Shown here piece by piece: positions 1 to 8,820 of a stretch of DNA of 64,000 bases. The stretch covers positions 54,107 through 118,106 of the forward strand of contig CAZWHW010000003.1 in NCBI GenBank assembly GCA_964633815.1. Direction: 5' to 3'. Each line of letters opens with the position of its first letter. Positions within the stretch are counted from its first letter, which is position 1. Below the pieces are notes generated by a model. The model was not told where the DNA came from, ran no database searches, and saw only the letters and a list, made by a program, of their open reading frames with translations. This stretch comes from CALKZN01 sp964633815 (GTDB lineage Bacteria; Pseudomonadota; Gammaproteobacteria; Arenicellales; Arenicellaceae). The translations under genes were made by a program, and so were the position numbers.

Positions 1-348
1 ATCGTCAGCTTTGACCGTATGAATATGTTTGGCTGAACCGATAATCGCATCGGTTGGGCAGGGTTTGATGCACATCACACAGCCGATACATCGCTCTTCA
101 TCAATCATCGCCACTTCGCGTGGTTTGGTTTCACCATATTTTGGGTTCAATGGTTTGCCCATTTTGCCGAGCAGTGCAGCTAAGCCGCGAATAGTGGTGT
201 CACCACCCGGTGGGCATTGATTTATGTCGGCTTCGCCATTCGCAATGGCTTCGGCATAATCTAAACAGCGAGGGTAACTACATTGAGTGCACTGAGTTTG
301 TGGCAGCCATTCATCAATGGATTTGATTTTTGCTTCAAGCTCAGACAT
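1..348 (-). CDS. rnfB: RnfB/RsxB-type iron-sulfur electron-transfer protein (C-terminus cut by window edge)
   Basis: The first 116 residues are visible. A CxxC-x4-C cluster motif with a fourth Cys at 45 (C20, C23, C28, C45) is followed by a ferredoxin-type CxxCxxCxxxCP stretch near residues 88-98. This matches the B subunit of Rnf/Rsx electron-transport complexes, which passes electrons between NADH, ferredoxin and the membrane. The ATG start leaves only 14 bases to the metG stop, so there is no room for the N-terminal membrane helix of E. coli RsxB. The protein is therefore a short soluble form. No other rnf gene is visible. It may serve as a stand-alone ferredoxin rather than part of a full Rnf complex (inference). 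It is probably cotranscribed with metG. Confidence 0.85.
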   Translation of the reverse strand, partial: MSELEAKIKSIDEWLPQTQCTQCSYPRCLDYAEAIANGEADINQCPPGGDTTIRGLAALLGKMGKPLNPKYGETKPREVAMIDEERCIGCVMCIKPCPTDAIIGSAKHIHTVKADD

Positions 349-362
349 CGCTGTATGTTTTA

Positions 363-2444
363 TTATTTAACCTTGTGTCCCGGTTGTGCACCATCATGTG
401 GTTCCAGAATAAACAAGTCTTTCCCACCTGGGCCAGCAGCTAGAACCATGCCTTCAGATAAACCAAAGCGCATTTTTCTTGGCGCTAGATTCGCGACCAT
501 GACCGTATGTTTGCCAATCAAGTCTTCTGGCGCATAGGCCGATTTGATGCCAGCAAAGACATTGCGTGTTTCGCCGCCTATATCGAGTGTCAGTTGCAAT
601 AATTTATCCGCACCTTCCACATGTTCTGCATTAGTAATTTTGGCGATTCTTAAGTCAATTTTAGCAAAATCATCGAAATTGATAGTGTCTGCAATTGGAT
701 CATCGGCTAATGGTCCAGATACGGGTTTATTTTCTTGTTTTTGGCTTTCTTGGCTGTCTTCAATCATTTTTTCAATCGACTCACTTTCAACGCGGGTCAT
801 TAACGGTTTGAATTTATTAATTTTGTGGTTTGTTAGTGGTGTGTAAATGTCATCAAAAAGCAAGGCATCGACATTCAAAAATACTTCGGCTTGTTTGCTG
901 AGCTCAGGCAATACTGGTTTTAATAGAATGACTAAGGCGCGAAAACAATTAATGCCCATAGTACAAACTGCCTGCACTTGATCAATTTGATCTTCTTCCT
1001 TGATCATTTGCCACGGTTTGTTTTCATCAATGTATTGATTAGCTTTGTCAGCTAAAAACATAATGTCGCGCATTGCCAATGAATATAGCCGGCGTTCATA
1101 ACGATCAGCAATGGGTTCAGCTGCGTCAGTGAATGCTTTATAGAGCGCTGGCTCAGCAAGCTCTGCTGATAATTGACCATCAAAGCGTTTCTTGATGAAG
1201 CCAGAGCAGCGTGAAGCGATGTTCACCACTTTACCAACTAAATCAGAGTTTACTCGTTGGCTAAAATCTTCCAAATTAAGGTCAATATCACTCACTTTAT
1301 CATTTAGCTTGGCAGCAAAGTAATAACGTAAATATTCAGGATTTAAGTGTTTTAAATATGTTTTTGCATTGATAAACGTGCCACGTGATTTAGACATTTT
1401 AGCGCCATTCACAGTTAAAAAACCATGACAAAAAACCCCGTTCGGTTTCCGTAAGCCAGCGCCTTCGAGTACGGCTGGCCAAAACAGAGTATGGAAATAG
1501 GCGATGTCTTTACCAATAAAGTGATATAGCTCGGTGTTGTTGTCTTTTTGCCATACGGCATTAAACGCCTCTTCGACATTATCTTTGTGTTCGCTATGGT
1601 TTGATAACCAATGCTTGTGCGATGCCATATAGCCAATTGGGGCATCGAGCCAAACATAAAAATACTTGTCTTTAGCACCAGGAATTTGAAAGCCCCAATA
1701 AGGCGCATCACGGCTGATATCCCAATCTTGTAAACCTGTATCAAACCATTCTTGTAGTTTATTAAAAATCTCAGGTTGAGTACTGCCGTATTCAGGTCTA
1801 ACGCTACCATCTTTCATCCAATTTCTTAAATATTCTTCAAAAAAGCCCAGTTTAAAAAAGAAGTGTTCAGAATCACGTTCTACTGGCGGTTTGCCAGATA
1901 AAACAGAGACTGGGTTGATTAAATCAGTTGGATCATAGGTGCTGCCACAGACTTCGCAATTATCACCATATTGATCTTCAGCCTTACATTTTGGGCAAGT
2001 GCCTTTGACAAAACGGTCAGGTAAGAACATGCCTTCTTGTTCGTCATAAGCTTGTTTGATCGTTTTGGTGACAATGTAATCATTGTCTTGAAGCTTGGTA
2101 TATATCTCTTGGCACAAAGCCTCGTTTTCAGGTGAATGCGTGCTGTAATATTGATCAAAATCGACATGAAAACCAGCAAAGTCAGCTTGATGGTCTTTAT
2201 TGACGCGATCGATCAATTCTTGCGGTGTAATGCCTTCACGTTTGGCGCGCAACATGATGGGCGTGCCATGCGCATCATCGGCGCAAAAGTAGTGGCAATC
2301 ATGACCACGCATTTTCTGGAAACGCACCCAAATATCGGTTTGAATGTATTCAACCAGATGACCCAAATGAATATCCCCATTGGCATAAGGCAGGGCGCTG
2401 GTGACTAAGATTTGGCGTTGTTCTTGTGTGTTTTGTGCTGGCAT
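363..2444 (-). CDS. metG: Methionine--tRNA ligase
   Basis: This class I aminoacyl-tRNA synthetase charges tRNA-Met in the cytosol. It shows HLGH (residues 26-29, the HIGH box), a zinc knuckle C150-x2-C153-x9-C163-x2-C166, and KMSKS at 349-353. The C-terminal domain of about 110 residues (from NFDDFAKIDLRIAKI) is the EMAP/Arc1-like tRNA-binding domain found in dimeric MetRS. The total of 693 residues is normal for the long form. The frame is open upstream to a TTG at 2462, but the ATG at 2444 gives the usual family N-terminus and was chosen. The next gene, rnfB, starts 14 bases after the stop. Confidence 0.97.
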   Translation of the reverse strand: MPAQNTQEQRQILVTSALPYANGDIHLGHLVEYIQTDIWVRFQKMRGHDCHYFCADDAHGTPIMLRAKREGITPQELIDRVNKDHQADFAGFHVDFDQYYSTHSPENEALCQEIYTKLQDNDYIVTKTIKQAYDEQEGMFLPDRFVKGTCPKCKAEDQYGDNCEVCGSTYDPTDLINPVSVLSGKPPVERDSEHFFFKLGFFEEYLRNWMKDGSVRPEYGSTQPEIFNKLQEWFDTGLQDWDISRDAPYWGFQIPGAKDKYFYVWLDAPIGYMASHKHWLSNHSEHKDNVEEAFNAVWQKDNNTELYHFIGKDIAYFHTLFWPAVLEGAGLRKPNGVFCHGFLTVNGAKMSKSRGTFINAKTYLKHLNPEYLRYYFAAKLNDKVSDIDLNLEDFSQRVNSDLVGKVVNIASRCSGFIKKRFDGQLSAELAEPALYKAFTDAAEPIADRYERRLYSLAMRDIMFLADKANQYIDENKPWQMIKEEDQIDQVQAVCTMGINCFRALVILLKPVLPELSKQAEVFLNVDALLFDDIYTPLTNHKINKFKPLMTRVESESIEKMIEDSQESQKQENKPVSGPLADDPIADTINFDDFAKIDLRIAKITNAEHVEGADKLLQLTLDIGGETRNVFAGIKSAYAPEDLIGKHTVMVANLAPRKMRFGLSEGMVLAAGPGGKDLFILEPHDGAQPGHKVK

Positions 2445-2500
2445 GTGGATAGTGTAAACCAAGTTTTGTGCGCATGCTGAATAATACTTAAAAGCTTATC

Positions 2501-2528
2501 ATTATGCGCGTTTTTTACAGGGCGTAAA
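2501..2528 (-). promoter_or_regulatory. Candidate sigma-70 promoter for metG
   Basis: On the minus strand, TTTACG and CATAAT are separated by 16 bases about 60 bases upstream of the metG ATG, on the metG side of the fadL terminator. The match is moderate and was found by eye only. Confidence 0.3.
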
Positions 2529-2605
2529 TTACCAGTTTTCTTAGTCAATGACCATGTTTGTAAACACAATATTTGCGTAATGATCAAGCTTAGAATAATG
2601 TTATT

Positions 2606-2643
2606 AAAAAGGGCTCTGTATCCTTATGATTCAGAGCCTTTTT
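2606..2643 (-). terminator. Rho-independent terminator after the fadL-type gene
   Basis: GGCTCTG (2612-2618) pairs with CAGAGCC (2632-2638) around a 13-base loop. It is flanked by A5 on the left and T5 on the right, so it can work in both directions. It lies 19 bases past the stop of the FadL-type gene and separates that gene from metG. Confidence 0.85.
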
Positions 2644-2661
2644 AGTGTCATTTTAGAATGA

Positions 2662-3951
2662 CTAAAATCGTTTTGTTAATGCAAAGCCTAAAATATGCAC
2701 TTCTGGATCTGATACACCAGTGAACGGCAATCCAGTAAAAGCAACATGCCCAGGAACAACGTTGATTTCGGCTTCTTCCGTTAGCGTGACATAGTTATAA
2801 GCAAAATCAAATGATAGTCCATTTTTAAATTGTTTAGTGAAGCCAAGTGAGATCCATAAACGGTCATTATCGGGTAGCTGTGTTGATCGTGTTGTGTCTG
2901 TCACAGTTGCTTCGTCCAGACCAATACCCGCACGTAACATCAATGTTTTAGAATATTGATATTCGCCACCAATAGTGTAGAAGTTAGTGTCAACATATTC
3001 GAGTGGTATTGCGACTGGTTGACCTAGAACAGTTGCAATACTACCAGTGGCATTGCTTATGACGGGTAAAGTGTCGACTGAAGACCAATTGGTTCGTTCA
3101 AAAGTCACACCAAGTGTGAATTTTTCCGACAGTTGTTGCTTCCAGCCTAAAGTTAAGACCCATGGGAGTTCAATATCAAGATTGATATCAGAATTCACAC
3201 CGAAATCGTCAATAGTTAAACTGCCTGTGAGATTGTGATCAACAGCAGAACGAAAACCGGCGCCAAGCGAGCTATTACCAAATTTATAAGTAGCACCAAG
3301 TGTGAAACCTATACCAAAATCATCACCTTCAAGACCTAACACTGGATCGCTGGCTGAAAAAACACCTGCACTTGCTCCTACGGGTAAGGCGCGAGTGACT
3401 TCAACATCAAAGTATTGGAATTGTATGCCTGCTGCTAGAACTAAATTCTTAACTGGTTCATAGGTGATAGTTGGGCTTATGTTGATCGAGGCTAATTCAG
3501 CATCTAAGCTGATAAATTGACTGCGTGAGCCTCTGTCTGCATTGGTTTCAGAGCCATAAGGCGCGTTAATGGATACACCCCATGCCCATTTGTCATTAAG
3601 ACGATTAGCATAATAAAAATTAGGAATTACACCAGTACCACCAACATCGCCAGTTTCTTCTAGATCTTGAAAAAGAAAAGGAGTCGAGCCAGTTGATTGA
3701 ATATCAGATTGCACATCAGCAATGCTTAAAGCACCTTGAATTTCTGATTTTTCAACGTGGCCAAAGATAGCTGGGTTCGCAAAAGCGCCAGAGAGGTTGC
3801 CACCTGCAGCAATACCTGCAAATGTTGACCCTTGGCCATGGACACTTTGTGAACGCAAAGCAAAGCCAGCCGCGTTTACAACTGTTGAAATAAGGATAGA
3901 TGCTGTGGTGAGTGAGCTATAAATTAGCTTTTTTTGTAGATTTGTTTTCAT
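2662..3951 (-). CDS. fadL: FadL/OmpP1/TodX-family outer-membrane transporter
   Basis: This is a predicted 14-stranded beta-barrel for uptake of long-chain fatty acids or other hydrophobic compounds across the outer membrane. A signal peptide is evident (cleavage after VNA, about residue 27), followed by the family's N-terminal hatch sequence AGFALRSQSVHGQG and an NPA motif (NPAIFG). The protein ends in phenylalanine after alternating hydrophobic strands (FALTKRF), typical of barrel proteins. The length of 429 residues is normal. The substrate cannot be fixed from sequence. A fadD-type acyl-CoA ligase lies at the other end of the window, too far away to imply an operon. A strong terminator follows. 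Confidence 0.9.
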   Translation of the reverse strand: MKTNLQKKLIYSSLTTASILISTVVNAAGFALRSQSVHGQGSTFAGIAAGGNLSGAFANPAIFGHVEKSEIQGALSIADVQSDIQSTGSTPFLFQDLEETGDVGGTGVIPNFYYANRLNDKWAWGVSINAPYGSETNADRGSRSQFISLDAELASINISPTITYEPVKNLVLAAGIQFQYFDVEVTRALPVGASAGVFSASDPVLGLEGDDFGIGFTLGATYKFGNSSLGAGFRSAVDHNLTGSLTIDDFGVNSDINLDIELPWVLTLGWKQQLSEKFTLGVTFERTNWSSVDTLPVISNATGSIATVLGQPVAIPLEYVDTNFYTIGGEYQYSKTLMLRAGIGLDEATVTDTTRSTQLPDNDRLWISLGFTKQFKNGLSFDFAYNYVTLTEEAEINVVPGHVAFTGLPFTGVSDPEVHILGFALTKRF

Positions 3952-3963
3952 GGGATATCCTCT

Positions 3964-3993
3964 TATGTTGTACGGCGTATGTTGTATGTTGTA
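3964..3993. repeat. Short direct repeats in the leader of the fadL-type gene
   Basis: The 9-mer TATGTTGTA occurs three times, at 3964-3972, 3978-3986 and 3985-3993. They lie 13 to 42 bases upstream of the minus-strand start at 3951, in the probable 5' leader. Function is unknown. Replication slippage is the simplest explanation. Confidence 0.6.
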
Positions 3994-4098
3994 TTTTTAT
4001 TGCTTTTCTTCATTCAGAATGCCATTAAAAGTCTTTATATGTCAAATAGTTAATGTTGGCTTTAATGTTTAATTGCAATTTAATGGTGAGATGTTTGT

Positions 4099-4686
4099 TT
4101 AGGGGGTTATGCGTGCAGAAAGCGTATTGAACTGTTTTGTGACAGTTAATATTTGGCCGTAACTGATCTGAATATTAAAAATTTCAGCCAAAGGGATTTT
4201 TAAGTATTTTGCTGCAATCAATCGCATGACGCCTGCATGTGTGCACACAGCTGCATATTTTATTTCTAGAGAGAATATTTCCTTCAGAAAGGTCTCTACT
4301 CTAGTTTGCATTTCTAATAAACTTTCCCCTTGTGGAGGGCGAGAATGAATAAAGTCATCTGTCCAGGGCTGTGTTTCAATTCTTGGTATATCTTCCCATA
4401 CGCGCAACTCCCAATCTCCAAAATTAATTTCTTGCAGTTCTGAGCGGATCGATAATTCAATTGATGTGTTCTGGTTTTGATTGATTTTTTCCGCCAAAAG
4501 GAGACAACGTTTTGCAGGACTTGTGAAAATATAATCATATCCATTTGAACTTTTTGCTTGTTGTAATACACTTAGAATTTGCTTTGATTCTTCTTTAAAG
4601 CTATCAGAAACACCAATATCCGCTTGTCCATAACAAATCCCTGGTGCAATTTGAGGTGTTGTATGGCGAATAAAATGAATTTCCAT
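4099..4686 (-). CDS. cobC: Histidine phosphatase, likely alpha-ribazole phosphatase
   Basis: The protein is a 195-residue member of the phosphoglycerate-mutase-like superfamily. The phospho-accepting histidine lies in IRHT (R7-H8), and a second conserved His sits in VCTHAGVMR. In cobalamin salvage this enzyme removes the phosphate from alpha-ribazole-5'-phosphate or the nucleotide loop intermediate. The sequence alone cannot separate CobC from other phosphatases of the family. Its position 8 bases after cobS in a B12 operon decides the call. The frame is open further upstream into cobS, but the ATG at 4686 gives the standard MEIHFIRH start. Confidence 0.88.
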   Translation of the reverse strand: MEIHFIRHTTPQIAPGICYGQADIGVSDSFKEESKQILSVLQQAKSSNGYDYIFTSPAKRCLLLAEKINQNQNTSIELSIRSELQEINFGDWELRVWEDIPRIETQPWTDDFIHSRPPQGESLLEMQTRVETFLKEIFSLEIKYAAVCTHAGVMRLIAAKYLKIPLAEIFNIQISYGQILTVTKQFNTLSARITP

Positions 4687-4694
4687 TGCGCAAA

Positions 4695-5477
4695 TTAAGT
4701 CAGACTCAAAGCAATAATGCTGAGATAAAAAACAGCTTCCAGTACTTGCTGCATCGCACCTAAACAATCGCCTGTATAACCATCAATTCGCTTTTTAAAG
4801 TAACGAGTGATCAATAGAAATGTCAACCACATCGGAATTAGACTAAACACATAAGCAGGATTTACAGCTAATAATAAGAAAAAAAATGGCGTGATTAATA
4901 CAGCACTAAATATTAAGCTCTTGTAGGATAATTTTTTCGAAGCCATTGATTTGGCTTTGCTTTGTTCATCGTTTTGGACATAGTCTAAACAATCAATGCA
5001 CAACGATGCGCCTAGACGACTCAATGAATGTCCATTGATATAAGTAACTAGTAATAAAGTTAAAGAGATGCTGCCCAATTCGATTAAGCTTAATATTTTT
5101 ATTGCTAATAGTAGCGATAGGCATACGACTGCATAAGTGCCGACGCGGCTATCTTTCATGATGCTGAGTATTTGCTGTTTCTGCCAGCCGCCGCCAAAGC
5201 CGTCACAACAATCCGCAAATCCATCTTCATGCAAAGCGCCAGTTATTAGCACACTGATGACTATCGACAAGACCACAGCAAGGGGTAGGGGGAGCACTAG
5301 GTTTGTTAAGTAAATAGTGAGTGCAGCTAAACTGCCAATAAGAACACCAATAAAGGGAAAGTATTTACGTGAAAAATGTTGTATTTCATCCGAGTAAGGT
5401 AATGACACAGGCACTTGAAAGCGGGTGAAAAACATCACAGCAGTCAGAAAATAGTGTTTTTCTTGCTGCCAGTTCAT
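4695..5477 (-). CDS. cobS: Adenosylcobinamide-GDP ribazoletransferase (cobalamin synthase)
   Basis: This polytopic inner-membrane enzyme joins adenosylcobinamide-GDP with alpha-ribazole (phosphate) to form the cobalamin skeleton. The N-terminal FFTRFQVP and the acidic motif DGFADCCDGFGGG, followed by MKDSRVGTYA, are hallmark CobS sequences for Mg binding and catalysis. Several hydrophobic helices follow. The length of 260 residues is normal. The start codon overlaps the stop of btuF by the ATGA arrangement (5474-5477), so translational coupling is likely. I chose ATG 5477 over upstream in-frame codons because it gives the family's usual N-terminus. Confidence 0.95.
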   Translation of the reverse strand: MNWQQEKHYFLTAVMFFTRFQVPVSLPYSDEIQHFSRKYFPFIGVLIGSLAALTIYLTNLVLPLPLAVVLSIVISVLITGALHEDGFADCCDGFGGGWQKQQILSIMKDSRVGTYAVVCLSLLLAIKILSLIELGSISLTLLLVTYINGHSLSRLGASLCIDCLDYVQNDEQSKAKSMASKKLSYKSLIFSAVLITPFFFLLLAVNPAYVFSLIPMWLTFLLITRYFKKRIDGYTGDCLGAMQQVLEAVFYLSIIALSLT

Positions 5478-6397
5478 TTTATTTGGTGAGAACTTAAATT
5501 GTTTCTGGCTGTATCGAATTTTTCGCATACAGATTGTGCTCCCTGAATTATACGGGCAGTATGCCTACTAACAATATCTGCATTCACAGTGAATAGATTA
5601 TTCGTTTTGACCGCAGTCATAGTCGGCCACTGTTGCCAACGCAATAATGGTTCAACGCCTGATTTATGATTTGTGCCTGTGATAATGACATCAGGATTAC
5701 GCTCAATTAAAGATTCAATAGTAATAATGGGTGCTTTGATTTTTTCATCGGCATAGATGTTTATCCCGCCACATAAACGCAATACGTCACTGATGATTTG
5801 CTTGCCATTGATGGTGTAGATTGGATCGTGCCAAACTTGATAGAAGACCGAAATAGGTGTTTTGCCAGTTTGTGATTGGCGCAACAAAGCTAATTCATCT
5901 AGATACTTTTTAGCACTTAATTCAGCAATGTGCTGTTTGCCAGTTAATATGCCGATATTGCGAATTGCTGTTGCTACTTCTTGCATAGTGCTAGGCTCGT
6001 CTATGTAAAGAGGGATGCCAAGCTGTTTTATTTTGTCAAAGAAATGTTTTGGTGTGCCAGATTGCCAAGCAAAAATGACATCAGGTTTGAGTGCGGCAAT
6101 GGCTTCGATATTGTATTTATTGTAGCCACCAACTTGTGGTAATGATTCAGCTTCTGGAGGGTAGTTAGCATAGCTAACACTGCCAACCAGTAAATCACCT
6201 GCACCAGCACTGTAAACGTTTTCAATGATATGTGGGGCTAAAGCTAGTATCCGAGACGCAGGTTGTTTAAGGCTGATAATTGCACCACTATCATCAGTAA
6301 CACTGATTGCTTTTGCTGAAGTGGCTGATGGAGAATAAGCGATTAATAAGACGCTTAAGCAGATAAAGCGCTGCAATTTATATACGTGTTGTTTCAT
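5474..6397 (-). CDS. btuF: Periplasmic cobalamin-binding protein of the BtuCDF importer
   Basis: The protein has 307 residues and a signal peptide ending near ATSA. It continues with the class III binding-protein pattern: ASRILALAPHIIENVYSAGAGDLLVG, then LPQVGGYNKYNIEAIAALKPDVIFAW, a long linker helix, and NPDVIITG. This fits BtuF, which hands vitamin B12 or cobinamide to BtuCD. The gene lies between cobT and cobS, not next to btuCD, but inside the same run of minus-strand genes. It overlaps the cobT end by 20 bases. A TTG lies 15 bases further upstream, but ATG 6397 is better. Confidence 0.9.
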   Translation of the reverse strand: MKQHVYKLQRFICLSVLLIAYSPSATSAKAISVTDDSGAIISLKQPASRILALAPHIIENVYSAGAGDLLVGSVSYANYPPEAESLPQVGGYNKYNIEAIAALKPDVIFAWQSGTPKHFFDKIKQLGIPLYIDEPSTMQEVATAIRNIGILTGKQHIAELSAKKYLDELALLRQSQTGKTPISVFYQVWHDPIYTINGKQIISDVLRLCGGINIYADEKIKAPIITIESLIERNPDVIITGTNHKSGVEPLLRWQQWPTMTAVKTNNLFTVNADIVSRHTARIIQGAQSVCEKFDTARNNLSSHQIK

Positions 6398-7463
6398 CTG
6401 TTTTTCCCGCAACAGCAGCTTCTGCGAAAGTTGCCATATTGTTGTGAATTGACAAAGCGCTTTTTAATAATGGTAAACAGACCGCAGCACCACTGCCTTC
6501 ACCTAGGCGCATGCCAATATCAAGTAATGGTTTTGCCTGAAAATAGTCAAGCGCTTTAGCGTGCGCAGGTTCCGCCGATTGATGAGAAAATAACAACCAA
6601 TTTCGACTCGATGGATTGAGTTGACAAGCAATTAGTGCAGCTGCCGTGCTGATAAATCCATCGATTAAACTTGGAATTTTGTTTTGAGCGGCAGCAATAT
6701 AGGCACCAACCAAGCCAGCAATTTCAAAACCACCAAAAGTCTGTAAAACGACAAAAGGATCTTTTGGATCTATACGATGTTTTTCTATGGCAACTTGAAT
6801 GATTTGAGCTTTACGTTCAATTTCTGTAGCTGTTAATCCGGTGCCAGGCCCCACTGCTTGTGTTGTGGAGATGCCTAATAAAGCGCAATAAATTGCAGAA
6901 GCTGAAGTGGTGTTGCCAATGCCCATTTCACCACCGATAAATAATTGAGGTAGTTTTTCCAGCTGGGATTCGATAATGTCTCGACCGATATCTAAAGCTT
7001 GTTGAGTTTGACTCTCTTGCATTGCTGCTTGTTGACTGAAATCTTTAGTGCCAGGTGCTATTGGTGTATTAATGAGTTTTGGATTGGAGAGTAGGTCTTG
7101 TTTGTTGGGCAAAGGATTAGCAAGCCCTATATTGACTACCGCGAAATCAGCACTTTCTTGTTCACTTAATACGCTGATTGCAGCACCACCATGAATAAAA
7201 TTACTCACCATTTGCGTCGTTACTTCTTGTGGAAAAGCTGAAATGTTTTGCGCACAGATTCCATGATCTGCTGCAAACACTCGAATTAGGCTTGTTTTAA
7301 GCTGTGGTTTTTCTGTTGATTGCCAACCAGCAAATTCAATGGCAATGTCTTCAAGTCTGCCCAAAGATCCAGCGGGTTTTGTCAATTGATTTTGCCTGCT
7401 TTGAGCAGCATTTCTTGATTTATCACTAGGCGTTGGACAAGGGGTTGTGTACCAATTTTTCAT
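6378..7463 (-). CDS. cobT: Nicotinate-nucleotide--dimethylbenzimidazole phosphoribosyltransferase
   Basis: CobT makes alpha-ribazole-5'-phosphate from dimethylbenzimidazole and nicotinate mononucleotide for the lower ligand of B12. Recognisable blocks are LTKPAGSLGRLEDIAIEFAGWQ near the N-terminus, FAADHGI, GGEMGIGNTTSASA, and the catalytic-Glu motif RLGEGSGAA near the C-terminus. The length of 361 residues matches the family. The start at ATG 7463 lies 5 bases beyond the cobU stop, while upstream in-frame codons would extend into cobU. Confidence 0.96.
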   Translation of the reverse strand: MKNWYTTPCPTPSDKSRNAAQSRQNQLTKPAGSLGRLEDIAIEFAGWQSTEKPQLKTSLIRVFAADHGICAQNISAFPQEVTTQMVSNFIHGGAAISVLSEQESADFAVVNIGLANPLPNKQDLLSNPKLINTPIAPGTKDFSQQAAMQESQTQQALDIGRDIIESQLEKLPQLFIGGEMGIGNTTSASAIYCALLGISTTQAVGPGTGLTATEIERKAQIIQVAIEKHRIDPKDPFVVLQTFGGFEIAGLVGAYIAAAQNKIPSLIDGFISTAAALIACQLNPSSRNWLLFSHQSAEPAHAKALDYFQAKPLLDIGMRLGEGSGAAVCLPLLKSALSIHNNMATFAEAAVAGKTDETTRI

Positions 7464-7468
7464 AGCGT

Positions 7469-8020
7469 TTATTTTAATTTCTGGGCTAAACCAGCGGTAA
7501 TTAAGCTGACATTTGCGCATTTTTTAGCAAGTTCTTGGTGTAGCCAACCTGATTCATCAATAAACTGCCTAGCAAGTTTGTTTGTTGGCATAATGCCAGT
7601 TCCTACCTCATTACTGACCATGATTATTCGCGCTTCGCTTTGTTCTATATTTTGTAAAAAATGTTGTTTTTGTTCAGACCAACAATCATGGTGGAGACAA
7701 TTACTCAGCCATAAAGTTAAGCATTCAATTAACACTGTATCGGTATTTGAAAGTGTGTTTAACACTTTGCCGAGTTCAAGTGGTTCTTCAATTAAGTTCC
7801 ATTGAAAATTAGTTGTTGCTTGGGTTTGTTCACGATCTGTTTGATGACGCTCAATGCGTTTGCGCATTTCATCATCTAAGGCTTCGCCAGTGGCTAAGTA
7901 ATAGGCTGTCGAAGGTTCTTTCTTTGTTATTGAGTTAAAAATAAGGTTTTCGGCAAAGTGACTTTTTCCACTGCGAGCGCCGCCTAAAATTAAATGATGT
8001 CGGTTGCTTTTGATTGACAT
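7469..8020 (-). CDS. cobU: Bifunctional adenosylcobinamide kinase / adenosylcobinamide-phosphate guanylyltransferase
   Basis: CobU phosphorylates adenosylcobinamide and transfers GMP to it. The P-loop GGARSGKS lies at about residues 13-20, followed by the family motifs YLATGEALDDEM, RIERHQTDR, LIECLTLWLSN and SNEVGTGIMP. The length of 183 residues is typical. It sits 12 bases after btuD and 5 bases before cobT. Together with CobT, CobS and CobC it completes nucleotide-loop assembly. No adenosyltransferase (CobA/BtuR/PduO) or CbiB is present in this window. Confidence 0.96.
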   Translation of the reverse strand: MSIKSNRHHLILGGARSGKSHFAENLIFNSITKKEPSTAYYLATGEALDDEMRKRIERHQTDREQTQATTNFQWNLIEEPLELGKVLNTLSNTDTVLIECLTLWLSNCLHHDCWSEQKQHFLQNIEQSEARIIMVSNEVGTGIMPTNKLARQFIDESGWLHQELAKKCANVSLITAGLAQKLK

Positions 8021-8032
8021 GAGATTAAGTAA

Positions 8033-8815
8033 TTATTCTTCTAATATGACGGGTTTGCCGGAGCTAGGATTTTTCGTAACTTGACAGTTAATAGCGAATA
8101 ATTCTTTAATAGTAGCAGGAGTTAATACTTGTTCTGGTGTACCAGTTGTTAGCACCTTGCCTGCATGTAAAGCAATTAATTCATCGGAATAGTTAGCAGC
8201 AGTGTTTAAATTATGCAGAACCATCACAATAGCGATATTGGATTGAGAAAAAATCTGTAAAAACTGCATGAGCATTTGTTGATGACCTAAATCCAGTGAA
8301 GTGTTTGGTTCGTCAAGCAATAGTATTCGTGGATTGGGTGTGTCTTCACCCCTCCAGATTTGTGCAAACACGCGCGCTAATTGCACTCGTTGTTTTTCAC
8401 CGCCTGATAGTTGTGGGTAAGGCCGCTGAGAAAACTCAGTCATTTCCATCGTAGCGAGACTCTGGCGAATGATTTCAGTGTCTAATTTGTCACCCGTGTT
8501 ATGAGGAATTCTTCCCAACCGCACTACTTCTTCTACTGTAAATGGAAAATTCAATAAACTCAGTTGCGGTAAAAAAGCTAAATTTCTAGCACGATGATTG
8601 TCATTGTGTTTGGGATTGATATGTTGCTCATGTATTTTTATTTGACCTGAAGTGATGGGAATGTCACCTATAATTGCTTTTAATAAGGTTGATTTCCCGA
8701 CTCCATTTGCACCAATAATGGTGGTAATTTTGCCTGCGTGAATGTGAGCCGACACTTTAGTTAAAACGGATACATTGTCGTTGTTTACACTAATGTTATC
8801 GATGCAAATGCTCAT
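8033..8815 (-). CDS. btuD: Vitamin B12 ABC transporter ATP-binding protein
   Basis: The protein has 260 residues, with Walker A GANGVGKS at 35-42, an LSGGEKQR signature, Walker B ILLLDEP, a D-loop SLD and a switch His in VLHNLNTA. It belongs to the FecCD-type importer family (heme, siderophore and B12). B12 is the likely substrate because the gene starts 5 bases after btuC and lies in the B12 operon. The protein powers the BtuC permease from the cytosolic side. Confidence 0.92.
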   Translation of the reverse strand: MSICIDNISVNNDNVSVLTKVSAHIHAGKITTIIGANGVGKSTLLKAIIGDIPITSGQIKIHEQHINPKHNDNHRARNLAFLPQLSLLNFPFTVEEVVRLGRIPHNTGDKLDTEIIRQSLATMEMTEFSQRPYPQLSGGEKQRVQLARVFAQIWRGEDTPNPRILLLDEPNTSLDLGHQQMLMQFLQIFSQSNIAIVMVLHNLNTAANYSDELIALHAGKVLTTGTPEQVLTPATIKELFAINCQVTKNPSSGKPVILEE

Positions 8816-8820
8816 GTTGC

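Noticed and set aside
363..2462. metG starting at TTG 2462
   Set aside because: The ATG at 2444 matches the family N-terminus, and no Shine-Dalgarno supports the TTG.
5474..6397. Iron-siderophore binding protein instead of BtuF
   Set aside because: Sequence alone would allow it, but the gene is embedded between cobT and cobS in a riboswitch-linked B12 block.
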